Made by a program: the position numbers and the translations under genes
DNA from: Rutidosis leptorrhynchoides
Taxonomy: Eukaryota > Streptophyta > Magnoliopsida > Asterales > Asteraceae
NCBI RefSeq assembly: GCF_046630445.1
Contig: NC_092334.1
Location: 103,983,501 to 104,047,500 of the forward strand
Length of the DNA: 64,000 bases
Direction: 5' to 3'
Notes under the pieces: generated by a model
What the model was told of the DNA's origin: nothing
Databases searched by the model: none
What the model saw: only the letters and a program-made list of their open reading frames with translations
In this document: piece by piece, positions 47,188-57,993 of the stretch
How positions within the stretch are numbered: the stretch's first letter is position 1
Layout of the letters: every line of letters begins with the position of its first letter

Positions 47188-48118
47188 ATATTTTTTTAGT
47201 TATAGAAGGAGATCACTTCATTTTCAATACTTCATTTTTGACAAAAAACTATTCCATTTTACCATCCCCTTTTTTTTCTTACTTTAACTTTTAAGATATA
47301 CTTTTAATAAAAATACAAACTACTTTTTCTTATTTTAACTTTTAAGATTTACTTTTAATAAAAATACAAACTACTTTTTGTATTTTAACTTTTAAGATTT
47401 ACTTTTAATAAAAGTACAAACTACTTTTTCTTATTTTAACTTTTAAGATTTACTTTTAATAAAAATACAAACTATTTTTTTATTTTAACTTTTAAAATTA
47501 TAAATTTAAGAATAAACATTAGTATGCATGAAATAAATAATGATTAATTGCATAAGTAATCATAAATGTTAGATAACATATAAAGACCCCGTCGTATTCG
47601 TATTGATCGGAATTAATCTCGACCCATGGTACCGTGTTGTCAAATGACGTGTTGCGTACATAAAGTACCGTGTTGTCAAATGACGTGTTGCGTACAATCA
47701 TGAGGTCTTATTAACATAAATATAAATGTTAGTGAAGTTAATAAGAGTTAGATTACAGAAAATATAATTCAGGTGGTATAACCGACCATATATAACTTAA
47801 ATAACATAAATATAAATGTTAGTGAAGTTAGTAAAAGTTAGATTACAGAAATATAATTCAGGTGGTATAACCGACCATATATAACTTAAATAACATAAAT
47901 ATAAATGTTAGTGAAGTTAGTAAAAGTTAGATTACAGAAATATAATTCAGGTGGTATAACCGACCATATATAACTTAAATAACATAAATATAAATGTTAG
48001 TAGTCCAAAATTTGATATATTCGAGTCTGAAAATTATTAATAATTTCATACCTTGATTAGTGATTCGTGATCGTTTGAGATATCTTTTAATTACACTAAG
48101 CTTTTCGTGCTGATAACG
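47188..48118 (-). other. Element A 5' leader with minisatellites
   Basis: Parallel to 46031-46870. It has 50-bp TTTTAACTTTTAAGATTTAC units (47285-47510) and the Gypsy-LTR-like segment (about 47580-47707). Three units of about 88 bp containing TCAGGTGGTATAACCGACC follow (47715-47990). GTGCTGATAACG lies before the LTR as the likely primer site (48107-48118). The two copies differ in which minisatellite expanded. Confidence 0.7.
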
Positions 48119-48356
48119 TGTTATAATTCAGTAGGCTTATAACTACCTTTAATGGTTATAAGAACAAAGAGAGAAAAAGAGAGAAGAATGAGAGAAGAAA
48201 TATTGATATTGATATTTCAAGAGAAATGGTGCACCTTAAATGGTTACCATACATGTCTATTTATAGTATAAAATATTACTATGCAATAAATATAATAATA
48301 ATAAAATTAACATCCAATCTAGATATTTTATAACACAATCTAGATATTTTATAACA
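48119..48356 (-). repeat. 5' LTR of Copia element A
   Basis: 238 bp, matching 35336-35573 with about four differences and sharing its 21-bp end duplication. Followed by the TATCT duplication. Confidence 0.9.
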
Positions 48357-48423
48357 TATCTATATTAGTAGTATTATTATTACCCCTTATATATTAATTG
48401 TTTCACGATTTTTTTGTCGTTTA

Positions 48424-48477
<54 letters not shown>

Positions 48478-48478
48478 T
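48424..48478. repeat. (AAT)n microsatellite
   Basis: About 18 uninterrupted trinucleotide units directly upstream of the Stowaway-like element. Confidence 0.95.
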
Positions 48479-48705
48479 ACTCCCTCCGTGTCATCTTAAG
48501 TGTCCACTGTTGACTTTTCAAAATCTTTATTTGCCAACTTTGGCTGTAAATATTTTTTATTTGTGTTATATAATATTTAATAGAATTTATATGAATGAAT
48601 TGAGTTTTAAATGTGTTTTTATTCTATATAATTTTCATCAAGTATTATATAACATAAATAAAAATATTTACGGTCAAAGTTGACAAAAAGAGAATTTGAT
48701 TTAAT
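48479..48705. mobile_element. Stowaway-like MITE, 3' terminus decayed
   Basis: CTCCCTCCGTGTC at about 48481 after TA is the signature end of Stowaway (Tc1/Mariner) MITEs. The interior folds: CCAACTTTGGCTGTAAATATTTT (48535-48557) is the complement of AAAATATTTACGGTCAAAGTTG (48661-48682). The matching GGAGGGAG end is not found, so the right tip has decayed. It lies about 350 bp upstream of the SAUR gene. Confidence 0.7.
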
Positions 48706-48946
48706 TTATCATCATCAATGGCTTACCATGACATTTTAATTACTATTATATTTTAATTTAATTTAATTTTTAATTATTAAATACTCGGTAACAATATAAG
48801 ATGAGACGTTATTATCAAATTACTATTATTTTATTATCATAAATCATAAATTTGGATAAAAAATAATACCGATGGGTCCCTTGATTTCCAATAACCATCC
48901 ACCTCACACCCACCGCTATATTCGTACATATAATCACACCCATCCC

Positions 48947-48955
48947 TTTATAAAT
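48947..48955 (+). promoter_or_regulatory. TATA box of the SAUR gene
   Basis: TTTATAAAT about 100 bp before the ATG gives an expected start near 48980 and a short 5' UTR of about 75 nt. A second AT-rich TATATTTATATATA lies at about 48992. No canonical TGTCTC auxin element is seen in the preceding 400 bp. Confidence 0.5.
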
Positions 48956-49056
48956 CCTACAGTAACGTGATGTATTATATCAATATCAAGCTATATTTAT
49001 ATATATCCCTCCTAATATCACCATCATAACCTAATTCCCCAATTTACGCCAAAATC

Positions 49057-49467
49057 ATGAAAAAAAACTTCAACAACATGTTACGCAAATGCAAATCACT
49101 GTCGCAACAACTACTCAGAACTTCATCATACACAAATTTACGATCCAAATCCACCGTCGATCGTGAACCGGCAGCCGGAGGAATTGTGTGGAATACGACC
49201 GCCGTCGCCGTCTACGGCTGCGGAGATGAGCCACGGGAAACGGTTTTCGTTGGAAGTACACGGAAACGTTACGTGATTGCGTCGAAGTATTTGAGTCATC
49301 CGTTAGTTAAAGCTTTGATTGAGAAATCGAATTGTGATAATGCGGTTGTGATTATTAATTGTGAAGTAGTTTTGTTTGATCATTTGCTATGGATGCTTGA
49401 TCAGAATTCGAATCTGAATCTGAATTCCGAGTCGTTAGATGAGTTAGCTCAGCTATATTCATTTTAA
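49057..49467 (+). CDS. SAUR-family auxin-responsive protein (SAUR76/77/78-like)
   Basis: Intronless, 136 residues, ATG at 49057 and TAA at 49465-49467. It starts with a basic Ser/Lys-rich region (KCKSLSQQLLRTSSYTNLRSKS, residues 11-32). The SAUR domain spans residues 62-115: VFVGSTRKRYVIASKYLSHPLVKAL, then CEVVLFDHLLWMLD. The CEVVLFxHLLWML block is what marks the SAUR76-78 subgroup. SAUR proteins are short-lived and promote cell expansion, mostly by inhibiting PP2C.D phosphatases and so raising proton-pump activity; members of this subgroup have also been linked to ethylene signalling. It is intact, with a plausible TATA box, and has higher GC than its surroundings. It is the only convincing host gene here. 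Confidence 0.93.
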   Translation: MKKNFNNMLRKCKSLSQQLLRTSSYTNLRSKSTVDREPAAGGIVWNTTAVAVYGCGDEPRETVFVGSTRKRYVIASKYLSHPLVKALIEKSNCDNAVVIINCEVVLFDHLLWMLDQNSNLNLNSESLDELAQLYSF

Positions 49468-49966
49468 TGTTAATGAAATTGATTTGATTCTTACTCTAAC
49501 TGCTGTATGTATTTTTCGGGAATTCGGTATATTTTTTTATTATTTATATACCACGTGTTTAATTTATAAGTTTTTTCAGAAGGCAAGCATTAATTTATAA
49601 GTTTCTGTTTACATATCGATCGATCCCTATAGTATTTTAGGGTTGCCTTATGGAGTAGTATTTTAGGGTTGCCTTTTTTTTTTTTAACGGCAGGGGAGAG
49701 AGGCACTAAACCATCCACACGTTCATCTCTCGCAGGTGCATAATTTACCAATCCAAGAGCATGGGCGGTAAAACTCTCATCCCCACTACTCCCGCAACGT
49801 GATATGCGTAAAGCACCTCTGGGTATAAGGGTAAGAGACAACCTTGTGTACAATGCTACATCCTACGAAAGTTAACTTCTGACTTTTCACTTACCATATG
49901 AGATACAACACAAGGTTGGTTGCACTTATGTTATGGTTGATTCTTATTATTATTCTTCCATATAAG
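49468..49966. other. Region downstream of the SAUR gene with a decayed repeat
   Basis: 49468-49660 looks like an AT-rich 3' UTR and spacer. 49670-49865 is GC-richer and resembles a dispersed plant repeat (GGGTATAAGGGTAAGAGACA...CTACATCC), but I cannot classify it. The minus-strand ORF there has no recognisable product. Confidence 0.4.
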
Positions 49967-50175
49967 CAGTGGCGGATCTAGGATTGATAGTTACTGGTGT
50001 TACCGGTTAAAACTCTTAAAAATTTCTACTGGATGTCTTATTTCAATGGTGTCACCCAAAAAAATGTACACTATCCAGTGGTGTCACTAGTTAAAAATCC
50101 AAAAAAATTTCCACTACATCGCGTATTTCAGTGGTGTCCCGTGCCACCACTGGATTCTATATAGGTACGCCCCTG
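49967..50175. mobile_element. hAT-type MITE with perfect 8-bp target duplication
   Basis: 209 bp from CAGTGGCGGATCTAGG to GGTACGCCCCTG. The ends are imperfect inverted repeats (CAGnGGCG). Both sides carry CATATAAG (49959-49966, 50176-50183), the 8-bp duplication typical of hAT elements. The inside has repeated 'GTGGTGTCAC/CC' boxes. No coding capacity. Confidence 0.88.
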
Positions 50176-50223
50176 CATATAAGTATTTATGAGGAATATT
50201 CAAGTGAATTCAACTTTTAGGTT

Positions 50224-50563
50224 GAGATCCCGACCAATCAAAGTGTGACATGTGGCGCGACAATTACATGTGATTGAAAAGAAAAAAAAAATATTCAAAG
50301 AAAATTTTATTTTTTCGAAATTTTTTTTTTATTTTTTTTCAATCACATATGATTGGATTTGAAATGCAGAAAATCACATGTGATTCTGCATGCCAATCAC
50401 ATGTAATTGTAAAACTAAATGATTCAAATCTAATCATATGTGATTGAGAGGAAAAAAAATTGAAAAAAAAAAGAATTTTTTTGAAAAAAAAAATTTTGAT
50501 TTTTATTTTATTTTTTCAATCACATGTAATTGTAGCGCTACATGTCACACTCTGATTGGTCTC
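50224..50563. mobile_element. Foldback MITE, about 340 bp
   Basis: GAGATCCCGACCAATCAAAG at the left end pairs with CTCTGATTGGTCTC at the right. The pairing extends through AGTGTGACATGT and ACAATTACATGTGATTGAAA on both arms. The centre holds several ATCACATGTGAT-type palindromes. No obvious target duplication, so the superfamily is open. Confidence 0.75.
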
Positions 50564-51075
50564 TTGAATTTCAGAAAAATTGTTGGAATCACATGATTAC
50601 AACTCAACTCAAGTATTTATACTTATATATATTAATGTATGTATAAAGGCTATATGACATATATTAACTAAGATATTTTTTTATTACTTATCTGTGATCA
50701 TATAGATAAACTAATATAATTGTATTTATCTTGTATAATGTATTAGTTGCATTAATTCATATTCATATAATCATAAATATAAATTAGTGGCCAAAGTTCG
50801 TGCGTTGCACAACTTGTCCCAAATTTTAATATTTTGATATTCATGTTTTGGATGGTTGCATAATCAAGCCGGTTAAGTTCCTCGATGAGGTCCTTGATTT
50901 TGTTCATATGCAGATGAACTTCTTCCATCATTTTAAAATTGCAGTACACTCTTCGTGGACATGATTAAAAAGCAGTTTGTAAGCACTCGTACGATGCACG
51001 CTTTATGTTGAGTGATTCCGTACTGCTGTTAAAAAAAATAAATAAATAAAAATTTCTTACCATGGTTATTTAATT
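50564..51075. other. AT-rich intergenic sequence
   Basis: A minus-strand ORF of 65 codons (50752-50949) contains a helical 'MEEVHLHMNKIKDLIEELNRLDY' stretch that could be a Gag scrap, but the evidence is too thin for a gene. GTGCGTTGCAC near 50800 is a common plant repeat motif. Nothing else seen. Confidence 0.35.
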
Positions 51076-51396
51076 CACATCATTTTATTTAATAAAAACT
51101 ACATTCTCATTATACATAGCATCACATAAAACAACATAACTTTGTTTGGTCTCAAAACTTTAAGCACTGATTTATATTCTCTAAACATGTTTAATGTCAA
51201 CATCACGATCAACTTTACAATTGTACAAAAATTTGTAGTCCCATTCAATTAACAGATGAACATTCGTACATTGTTTAAGTTACCATTGTTGTTTATGGTA
51301 TGAAAGAAGCTTATACCGAATATATAGTAGACTCAAGAGAAATTATGTAGCAATATACTATGTGAATCAATTGAAAGTAGCTTTGATTGCTATGTA
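51076..51396 (+). repeat. Left arm of a large inverted repeat
   Basis: 321 bp matching the reverse complement of 53028-53347 with about seven mismatches (about 98%). The arm runs from CACATCATTTTATTTAATAA to GATTGCTATGTA. No flanking target duplication is found. Confidence 0.9.
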
Positions 51397-53027
51397 ACAA
51401 AAGGAAGAGGGTTATACAGTTATTTGTTGTAGTGTAACATTTGTCAAAACTCATAGCAAACGAATCACTAGTACTTTATAGCAAAAGGGTCAATTATGTC
51501 ATAGATGCCATAAATTAAAAGCCCTACATATACACATAAAAAATATATAGTTAGGGCTTATACATCTAACTTCAAATACTTAAAACTGAGTTCATCAGAC
51601 ATAAAACATTCAATAAAGCATAATCAAATCAATCAAAAAATAAATTGAATCAAAGCAAAAGAACAACTGTAAACCTGAAGCCGGTGCTAATAGATGCAAT
51701 GTTGAAGACGATTAAAATCAAAATCGGTGAATGATTTCTGGTGCAAGAGTTAATTGAAACTTTTGATCGTAAAATCTGAAAACAATACAAATTCAACTAC
51801 AATGATACATTGCTTAAAATCAAAAGGTATTAATTGTGGCTTTTGATATGCTCTGTTCAATTTCTGCACATAAAAACAATATTAAAAAATTAGCTATATG
51901 TATCTCTATATATACGCACGCGTAATATATAATGTTTCCATAGTTGTAGGCTGTAATAAGCACCGAACAACAGATGAATCGAAAACAGATAAAGGAAAAT
52001 TAACCAAAAAAAAAAACCTTTGAGAGTCATCGTTTGCGTCGGCAAAAATCGCAGTCAACAGAAAACCCTAGATTTATATCAAACAATTCCAGACCTTAAT
52101 AGTTGTTTTACCTGCATCAAAGGAACAAATAATCAAGAGGAAGCAGGTGTCAGTACAATAATCTGAGAGTAAAATAAAATGGAAGGTTTGGTGGTGAGAG
52201 TATATGGGAAACGAAAGATATGAAATGAATGAAGAATATCAAGAAGGTATGGGAGAAGGTATGGGAGGAGGTGAGGGAGAAGAGAAGGCTGAACAGAAGA
52301 CGGTCGTTTTTTTTTTTTACGCGTAATAGTAAGAAGGGGGAACATGAAGTAGGGGACAAAAAGGCCGGAATTTGTACTGGCATCCTGTTGGGCCAAGCAT
52401 ACAGTTGTTGGGCCAGCACTCCTTTAAGCCCATTTGAGCACCCTAGCCCTTTTAAAGAGTTTTCTGCTGAAAACCAGCCCACATAGGTGTAAATAATAAA
52501 ATAAAATACATTAAACCTATTAAAAAAAGAAAAAAAAATATGGGGGGACAAAAATCGTGAATAGTGAATTTTCAACCAATGGGGAGAGGGCAATTTGACC
52601 ACCAAATAGAAGATGTATAATATGTCTTCTCTGTAACTTCAGTAAGAAAATTATAAAAATGCATCATTTATGTATACGATCGAGCCCAAATTAGACTAAA
52701 CTAAATTAATTCGATCACTATATTTATGAATGAATATTAAATATCACCCATTCTCAAATTTTAATATTTGGTAATGTTTAATCTTTTTTTATAGAAGATT
52801 AATTCTGAAATTATAGTACAATTTGAATTAAAAATAATTGAACAACTACAATACATAACATATGAGTTCGTCTACATAATGCATGACGAATTATAGTTTG
52901 AAGTTTATGATAGATCCTTAAATGACATAAGATACTAATAGATGTTAAGAATGTAATAAAAAAAATTATGATGTTTCAGATAATAGGAGATATGTATAAG
53001 CTTAAAGAAACTTAATTAAACAAAGCA
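51397..53027. other. Loop between the inverted arms
   Basis: 1.6 kb without a convincing protein gene. On the minus strand the segment 52140-51640 has features of a transcribed host 5' region: an AAACCCTAG motif near 52070, a possible donor GATGCAG/GTAAAA at about 52110, and a pyrimidine-rich TTTTCAG near 51775. No protein family is recognisable. Short ORFs at 52133-52605 are low complexity. Confidence 0.35.
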
Positions 53028-53347
53028 TACATAGCAATCAAAGCTACTTTCAATTGATTCACATAGTATATTGCTACATAATTTCTCTTGAATCTACTAT
53101 ATATTCGGTATAAGCTTCTTTCATACCATAAACAACAATGGTAACTTAAACAATGTACGAATGTTCATCTCTTAATTGAATGTGACTACAAATTTTTGTA
53201 CAATTGTAAAGTTGATCGTGATGTTGACATTAAACATGTTTAGAGAATATAAATCAGTGCTGAAGTTTTGAGACCAAACAAAGTTAAGTTGTTTTATGTG
53301 ATGCTATGTATAATGAGAATGTAGTTTTTATTAAATAAAATGATGTG
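53028..53347 (-). repeat. Right arm of a large inverted repeat
   Basis: Reverse-complement partner of 51076-51396. It ends within a few bases of where Gypsy integrase homology starts (53355), so one event may have made both boundaries. Confidence 0.9.
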
Positions 53348-53354
53348 CTATGTG

Positions 53355-54000
53355 GCACCGTTTGAAGCACTTTATGATAGAAAGTGCAGGTCTCTGATTT
53401 GTTGGAATGAAGTGTGGGGTAGACAGATTACGGGTCCAGAGATAATCCAAGAAATTACCGAGAAAATCATTCAAATTCAACAACGGTTGAAAACCGCTCA
53501 AAGTCGACAAAAGAGCAACGCGGACATTAAAAGAAAAGATATAGAATTTGAAATTGGAGAGATGGTCATGCTTAAGGTTTCACCTTGGAAAGGTGTTGTT
53601 CGATTTGGTAAACGGGGGAAACTAAATCCAAGGTACATTGGATCATTCAAGATAATAGATCGTGTCGGATCAGTAGCCTACCGACTTGAATTACCTCAAC
53701 AACTCGCCAACGTACATAACACTTTTCACGTTTCGAATCTGAAGAAATGTTTTGCTAAAAAAGATCTCACTATTCCGTTAGACGAAATCCAAATCAATGA
53801 AAAATTTCAATTCATCGAAGAACCCGTCTAAATAATGGATCGTGAGGTTAAAAGACTTAAGCAAAATAAAATACCAATTGTTAAGGTTCGATGGAATGCT
53901 TGTAGAGGACCCGAGTTCACCTGGAAACATGAAGATCGGATGAAGAAGAAATACCTGCACCTATTTCCAGAAGATACGTCAACAATTTATTTAACGGGTA
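53355..54000 (+). pseudogene. Gypsy integrase C-terminus and chromodomain-like tail, 5' truncated
   Basis: Plus strand. It starts abruptly inside integrase at APFEALYDRKCRSLICW and runs through KPWKGVVRFGKRGKLNPRYIGSFKI, the GPY/F-type module with Ser in place of Pro/Phe. HNTFHVSNLKKC follows, then after an in-frame TAA (53829-53831) the tail KVRWNACRGPEFTWKHEDRM, a chromodomain-like strand found in Tekay-type chromoviruses. All upstream pol and the 5' LTR are missing. The chromodomain would direct insertion to modified histones. Confidence 0.88.
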
Positions 54001-54201
54001 GGTACTGTAGCGACCCGAACTTTTCCATGATTATCCCATGATTATATATTAAATGAAATTGATATTTTCATGATTAAATGTTTCCAACATGCTAAGCAAT
54101 CAAACTTGTTGAGACTTGATTATTTGAAATGAGCTTTATATAGACAATTGACCACTTAAGTTGACCGGCGATTCACGAACGTTAAAACTTGTAAAAACTA
54201 T

Positions 54202-54214
54202 ATGATGATGATGA

Positions 54215-54266
<52 letters not shown>
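54202..54266. repeat. (ATG)n(TA)n microsatellite
   Basis: Five ATG units followed by about 24 TA units inside the Gypsy LTR. Confidence 0.95.
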
Positions 54267-54268
<2 letters not shown>

Positions 54269-54579
54269 ATATGTATATAGCTAACATGATATTATGAAAA
54301 GTAAGTATCTCACTAGGTATATTAACAATGAGTTATATACATAAAATGAGGCTATTGAATTATGAAACTCGAAACGATATATATAACGATTATCATTATA
54401 GCAATTCCTTACTAAATACATATGTATCATATTAAGATATATTCATTGTTGGTGATTTGTGTCACCCATATGATTTAAGTATAATGGAATTAATTTGTTA
54501 ACCAAAATAACCTTGATAAATATCGAACAAGTTTGGGAAAGTGTGGAGTGCACACTTGTTTGAACTTATCGTAATTATG

Positions 54580-54664
54580 ACGGGGGTTCGGGGGCAGCGG
54601 CCCCGATAGCGGGGTCCAAGGGGTAGCAACCCCTGGCGGGGTCCAAGGGGCAGAGCCCCTGGCT
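54580..54664. repeat. GC-rich 27-bp hairpin repeats, two units
   Basis: Units start at 54611 and 54638, each with an AGGGG...CCCCT stem. Same motif as 10040-10155, one unit fewer. Confidence 0.85.
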
Positions 54665-56317
54665 ATGTTAAGATTTGAATTAAAGCTTTCAACAACATTA
54701 AATGAGATCGTTAACTTAAAGCTTTCAAAAACAACACTTACATGTAACGACTAACGATGACTTAACGACTCAGTTAAAATGAATATACATGTAGTGTATT
54801 AAGATGTATTAGTACACTTTTGAAAGACTTCAAGACACATATCAAAGTACTTCTACTTAACAAAAATGCTTACAATTACGTTCTCATTCATTTTCATCAA
54901 CAATTCTACTCGTAGTCATTCAGTATTCGTACCTGTATTATACACAGCTTCTAGACGTACTTACTATGGGTATATACCAATAGGAACTAGCATGGGATTC
55001 CACTCTTGATTATGTCATGCATGACTAATCAAATTTAACTTCTACCATGAACTAGTCAACTAACTAGAACTCCTTTTAACCCCCTCACCACTCACTATTC
55101 ACCACTCACCACTCAATCCATTTCACTTCCAATTCTCTTTCTAATTCTCTCTAAACACACACACATTCTTAGGAACGAAATTTCCTGTAAACTAATCATC
55201 ATCTTCTTCAAAAATTACTTCAAGAATCAAGCTATAATCATCATAGGAAGAACACTTCAAGAACACTTCGAAAATCCTTTCAAGTTTGCTAGTTTACTTT
55301 CAATCTTGCAAATCCATTCCAAGTAATCATCTAAGATCAAGAAACCTTTATTATTTATAGTAGGTTATCTTTCTTATTCAAGGTAATATTCATATCCAAA
55401 CTTTGATTCGATTTCTTTAACTATAAACTATCTTAATTCGAGTGATAATCTTACTTGAACTGGTTTTCGTGTCATGATTCTACTTCAAGAACTTTCAAGC
55501 CATCCAAGATCCTTTGAAGCTAGATCATTTCTTATCACTTCCAATAGGTTTAACTACTAAACTTGAGGTAGTAATGATGTTCATAACATCATTCGATTCA
55601 TATATATAAAACTATCTTATTCGAAGATTATAACTTGTAATCACTAGAACATAGTTTAGTTAATTCTAAACTTGTTCGCAAACAAAGTTAATTCCTCTAA
55701 CTTAACTTTTAAAATCAACTAAACACATGTTCTATATCTATATGATATGCTAACTTAATAATTTAAAACCTGGAAACACGAAGAACACCGTAAAAACGGA
55801 CATACGCCGTCATAGTAAAACCGGGGGCTGTTTTGGGTTAGATAATTAAAAACTATGATAAACTTTGATTTAAAAGTTATTCTTCTGTAAAAACGATTTT
55901 TATTATGAACATGAAACTATATCCAAAAATCATGGTTAAACTCAAAGTGGAAGTATGTTTTCCAAAACAGTCATCAAGACGTCGTTCTTTCGAATGAAAT
56001 GACTACCTCTTACAATATTGACTTGTAACCGGTATTTCCGACTATAAACTTATACTTTTTCTATTTAATTTCATAAATTTTAGTTCATTATGAAACCATA
56101 GCAACTTGAATCACTCAAAACGGATTTAAAACGAAGAAGTTATGGGTAAAACAAGATTGGATAATTTTGCTTGTTGTAGCTACGTGAAATTTTTAACAAA
56201 TCTATACAAATCATAACTTAACTAAATTATATTGTATTATACATGTATTCTAACATATATTATGTAATCTTGGGATACCATAGACACATATACAATGTTT
56301 TGACGTATCATATCGAA

Positions 56318-56417
<100 letters not shown>

Positions 56418-57566
56418 TGGAATAACCATGGACACTCTATATGCGGTAATGCTCGAGTTAGCTATACAGGATTGAGGTTGATTCCAAAATAATATATATA
56501 CTTTGAGTTGTGATCTAGCCTGAGACTTGTATACACTGGGTCGTGGATTGATTCGAGATAATATATATTGATCTAACTGTGGACAACTAGTTGTAGATTA
56601 CTAACGTCGGACTGCTAACTTAACAAACTTAAATCATTAAAACATAATAAAATATATTGTAAATATATTTTGATCATACTTTAATATATATGTATATATT
56701 TGTTATAGGTTCGTGAATCGACCCGTGGCCAAGTCTTATTTTCGACGAAGGAAAAATCTGTGAAAGTGAGTTATAGTCCCACTTTTAAAATCTAATATTT
56801 TTGGGATGAGAATACATGCAGTTTTATAAATGTTTTACAAAATAGACACAACTACTTGAAACTATATTCTATGATTGAATCATTATACCGGATATCACCC
56901 TTTCAGCTTGGTAGCCTAAGAATTTGGGAACAGGTCCCCAAATTGACGCGAATCCTGAAGATAGATCTATGGGCCTAACGAACCCCATCCATGTTATGGA
57001 TGCTTTAGTACTTCGATTTTATATACAGATGAGTGTACCTGTATATTGGGGATATTCTAGATGCATTTGTTAATGTCGGTTACCAGGTGTTCATCATATG
57101 AATAATTTTTATGCAGATTGCATGTTGTTTATGGGAAATGGAAATATGAAATCTCGTGGTCTATTATTACGAATTGATAAATATATAGGTTAAACCTATA
57201 ACTCACCAACATTTTTGTTGACGTTTAAAGAATGTTTATTCTCAGGTGATTATTAAGAGCTTCCGCTGTTGCATGCTAATTTATGGATAAGAGTTGGAGT
57301 CAGCATGTTTGTATAATATTGTTTAAAAACTGCATTCGAAGACATATATTATTGTGTAATATTATTGTAAACCATTATGTAATGGTCGTGTGAAAATGCT
57401 ATATTTTAGATTATCATTATTTGATAATCGTCGTAATATTTTAAAGGTTATGGTTTGTTTTAAAATCGAATGCAGTCTTTGAAAAACGTCTCATATAGAG
57501 GTCAAAACCTCGCAACGAAATCAATTAATATGGAACATTTATAATCTATATGAACGGGACATTTCA

Positions 57567-57874
57567 GTTAGGGTAAGTATGTTAAAGAGGTAAGAAACGT
57601 GTTTTCAATTTGTGTGCTTTTCTTTTCAATTGTTCGAAACCCTAGGGTAAGAGTAATCAATCGAACATAGATTAAACGCATTAAATTTTATAAAAATACA
57701 CGTAATCAGATCTGTTTATAAAAACTAAATCCTAATTTATTTGTAAATTAACTCAATTTCGAACAAATAATATAATAACAATATAAATCTTACTAATGTC
57801 GCTGCAAACACGATGGCAGAATGTACTGAAGAGAATAATGAGAATGAGGTGCCTAGAATTGGTGACTGGAATAG
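57567..57874. other. AT-rich flank of the Gypsy element
   Basis: Contains a CCCTAGGG palindrome at about 57640. No gene recognised before the hydrolase fragment. Confidence 0.4.
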
Positions 57875-57993
57875 AGTAACTCACCAAGACTCACATCAAC
57901 AACTTTGGAAAAATTGAAAAGCCTTGGATTTGATCTTTCTTTGTTTGTAGGAGCCATCACTAGTGGAGAATTAGCATATCAGCATCTTCAAAG
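57875..57993 (+). pseudogene. Exon fragment of a HAD-superfamily hydrolase
   Basis: The frame from 57875 reads SNSPRLTSTTLEKLKSLGFDLSLFVGAITSGELAYQHLQR. Ser-Asn-Ser followed by the Arg/Thr run is HAD motif II (the phosphate-binding Ser/Thr) of the class IIA, TIGR01459-type hydrolases. Arabidopsis At5g10460 is the plant member I compare it with, from memory. CTTCAAAG/GTATTG at 57993-57994 looks like an intact splice donor, so this came from genomic DNA and not from mRNA. An in-frame TAG lies directly upstream at 57872-57874, and motif I and later exons are not found. It is either a decayed gene remnant or a captured fragment. Confidence 0.65.

Larger units (their letters stand above)
35336..48356 (-). 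mobile_element. Copia element A, minus strand, containing a copy of its own family
   Basis: 238-bp LTRs at 35336-35573 and 48119-48356 start TGTTATAATTC and end TTTATAACA. They differ at about four positions and are flanked by TATCT (35331-35335, 48357-48361). A polypurine tract at 35574 and a primer-site-like sequence at 48105-48118 give minus orientation. The interior keeps damaged integrase, RT and RNase H pieces but no recognisable Gag, so the element was probably non-autonomous. Element B (40602-47182) sits inside it. Confidence 0.9.

Noticed and set aside
50752..50949. 65-codon minus-strand ORF resembling a Gag helix
   Set aside because: Too short and without a zinc knuckle or neighbouring pol; similarity is limited to a generic helical pattern.
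51640..52140. Minus-strand 5' UTR-like region with possible splice sites
   Set aside because: Single donor and acceptor matches are common by chance and no coding exon could be recognised, so it is only mentioned in the loop entry.
52133..52605. Overlapping ORFs of 85-151 codons on both strands
   Set aside because: Low-complexity Ser/Phe/Leu sequence with no domain; both strands being open suggests chance.
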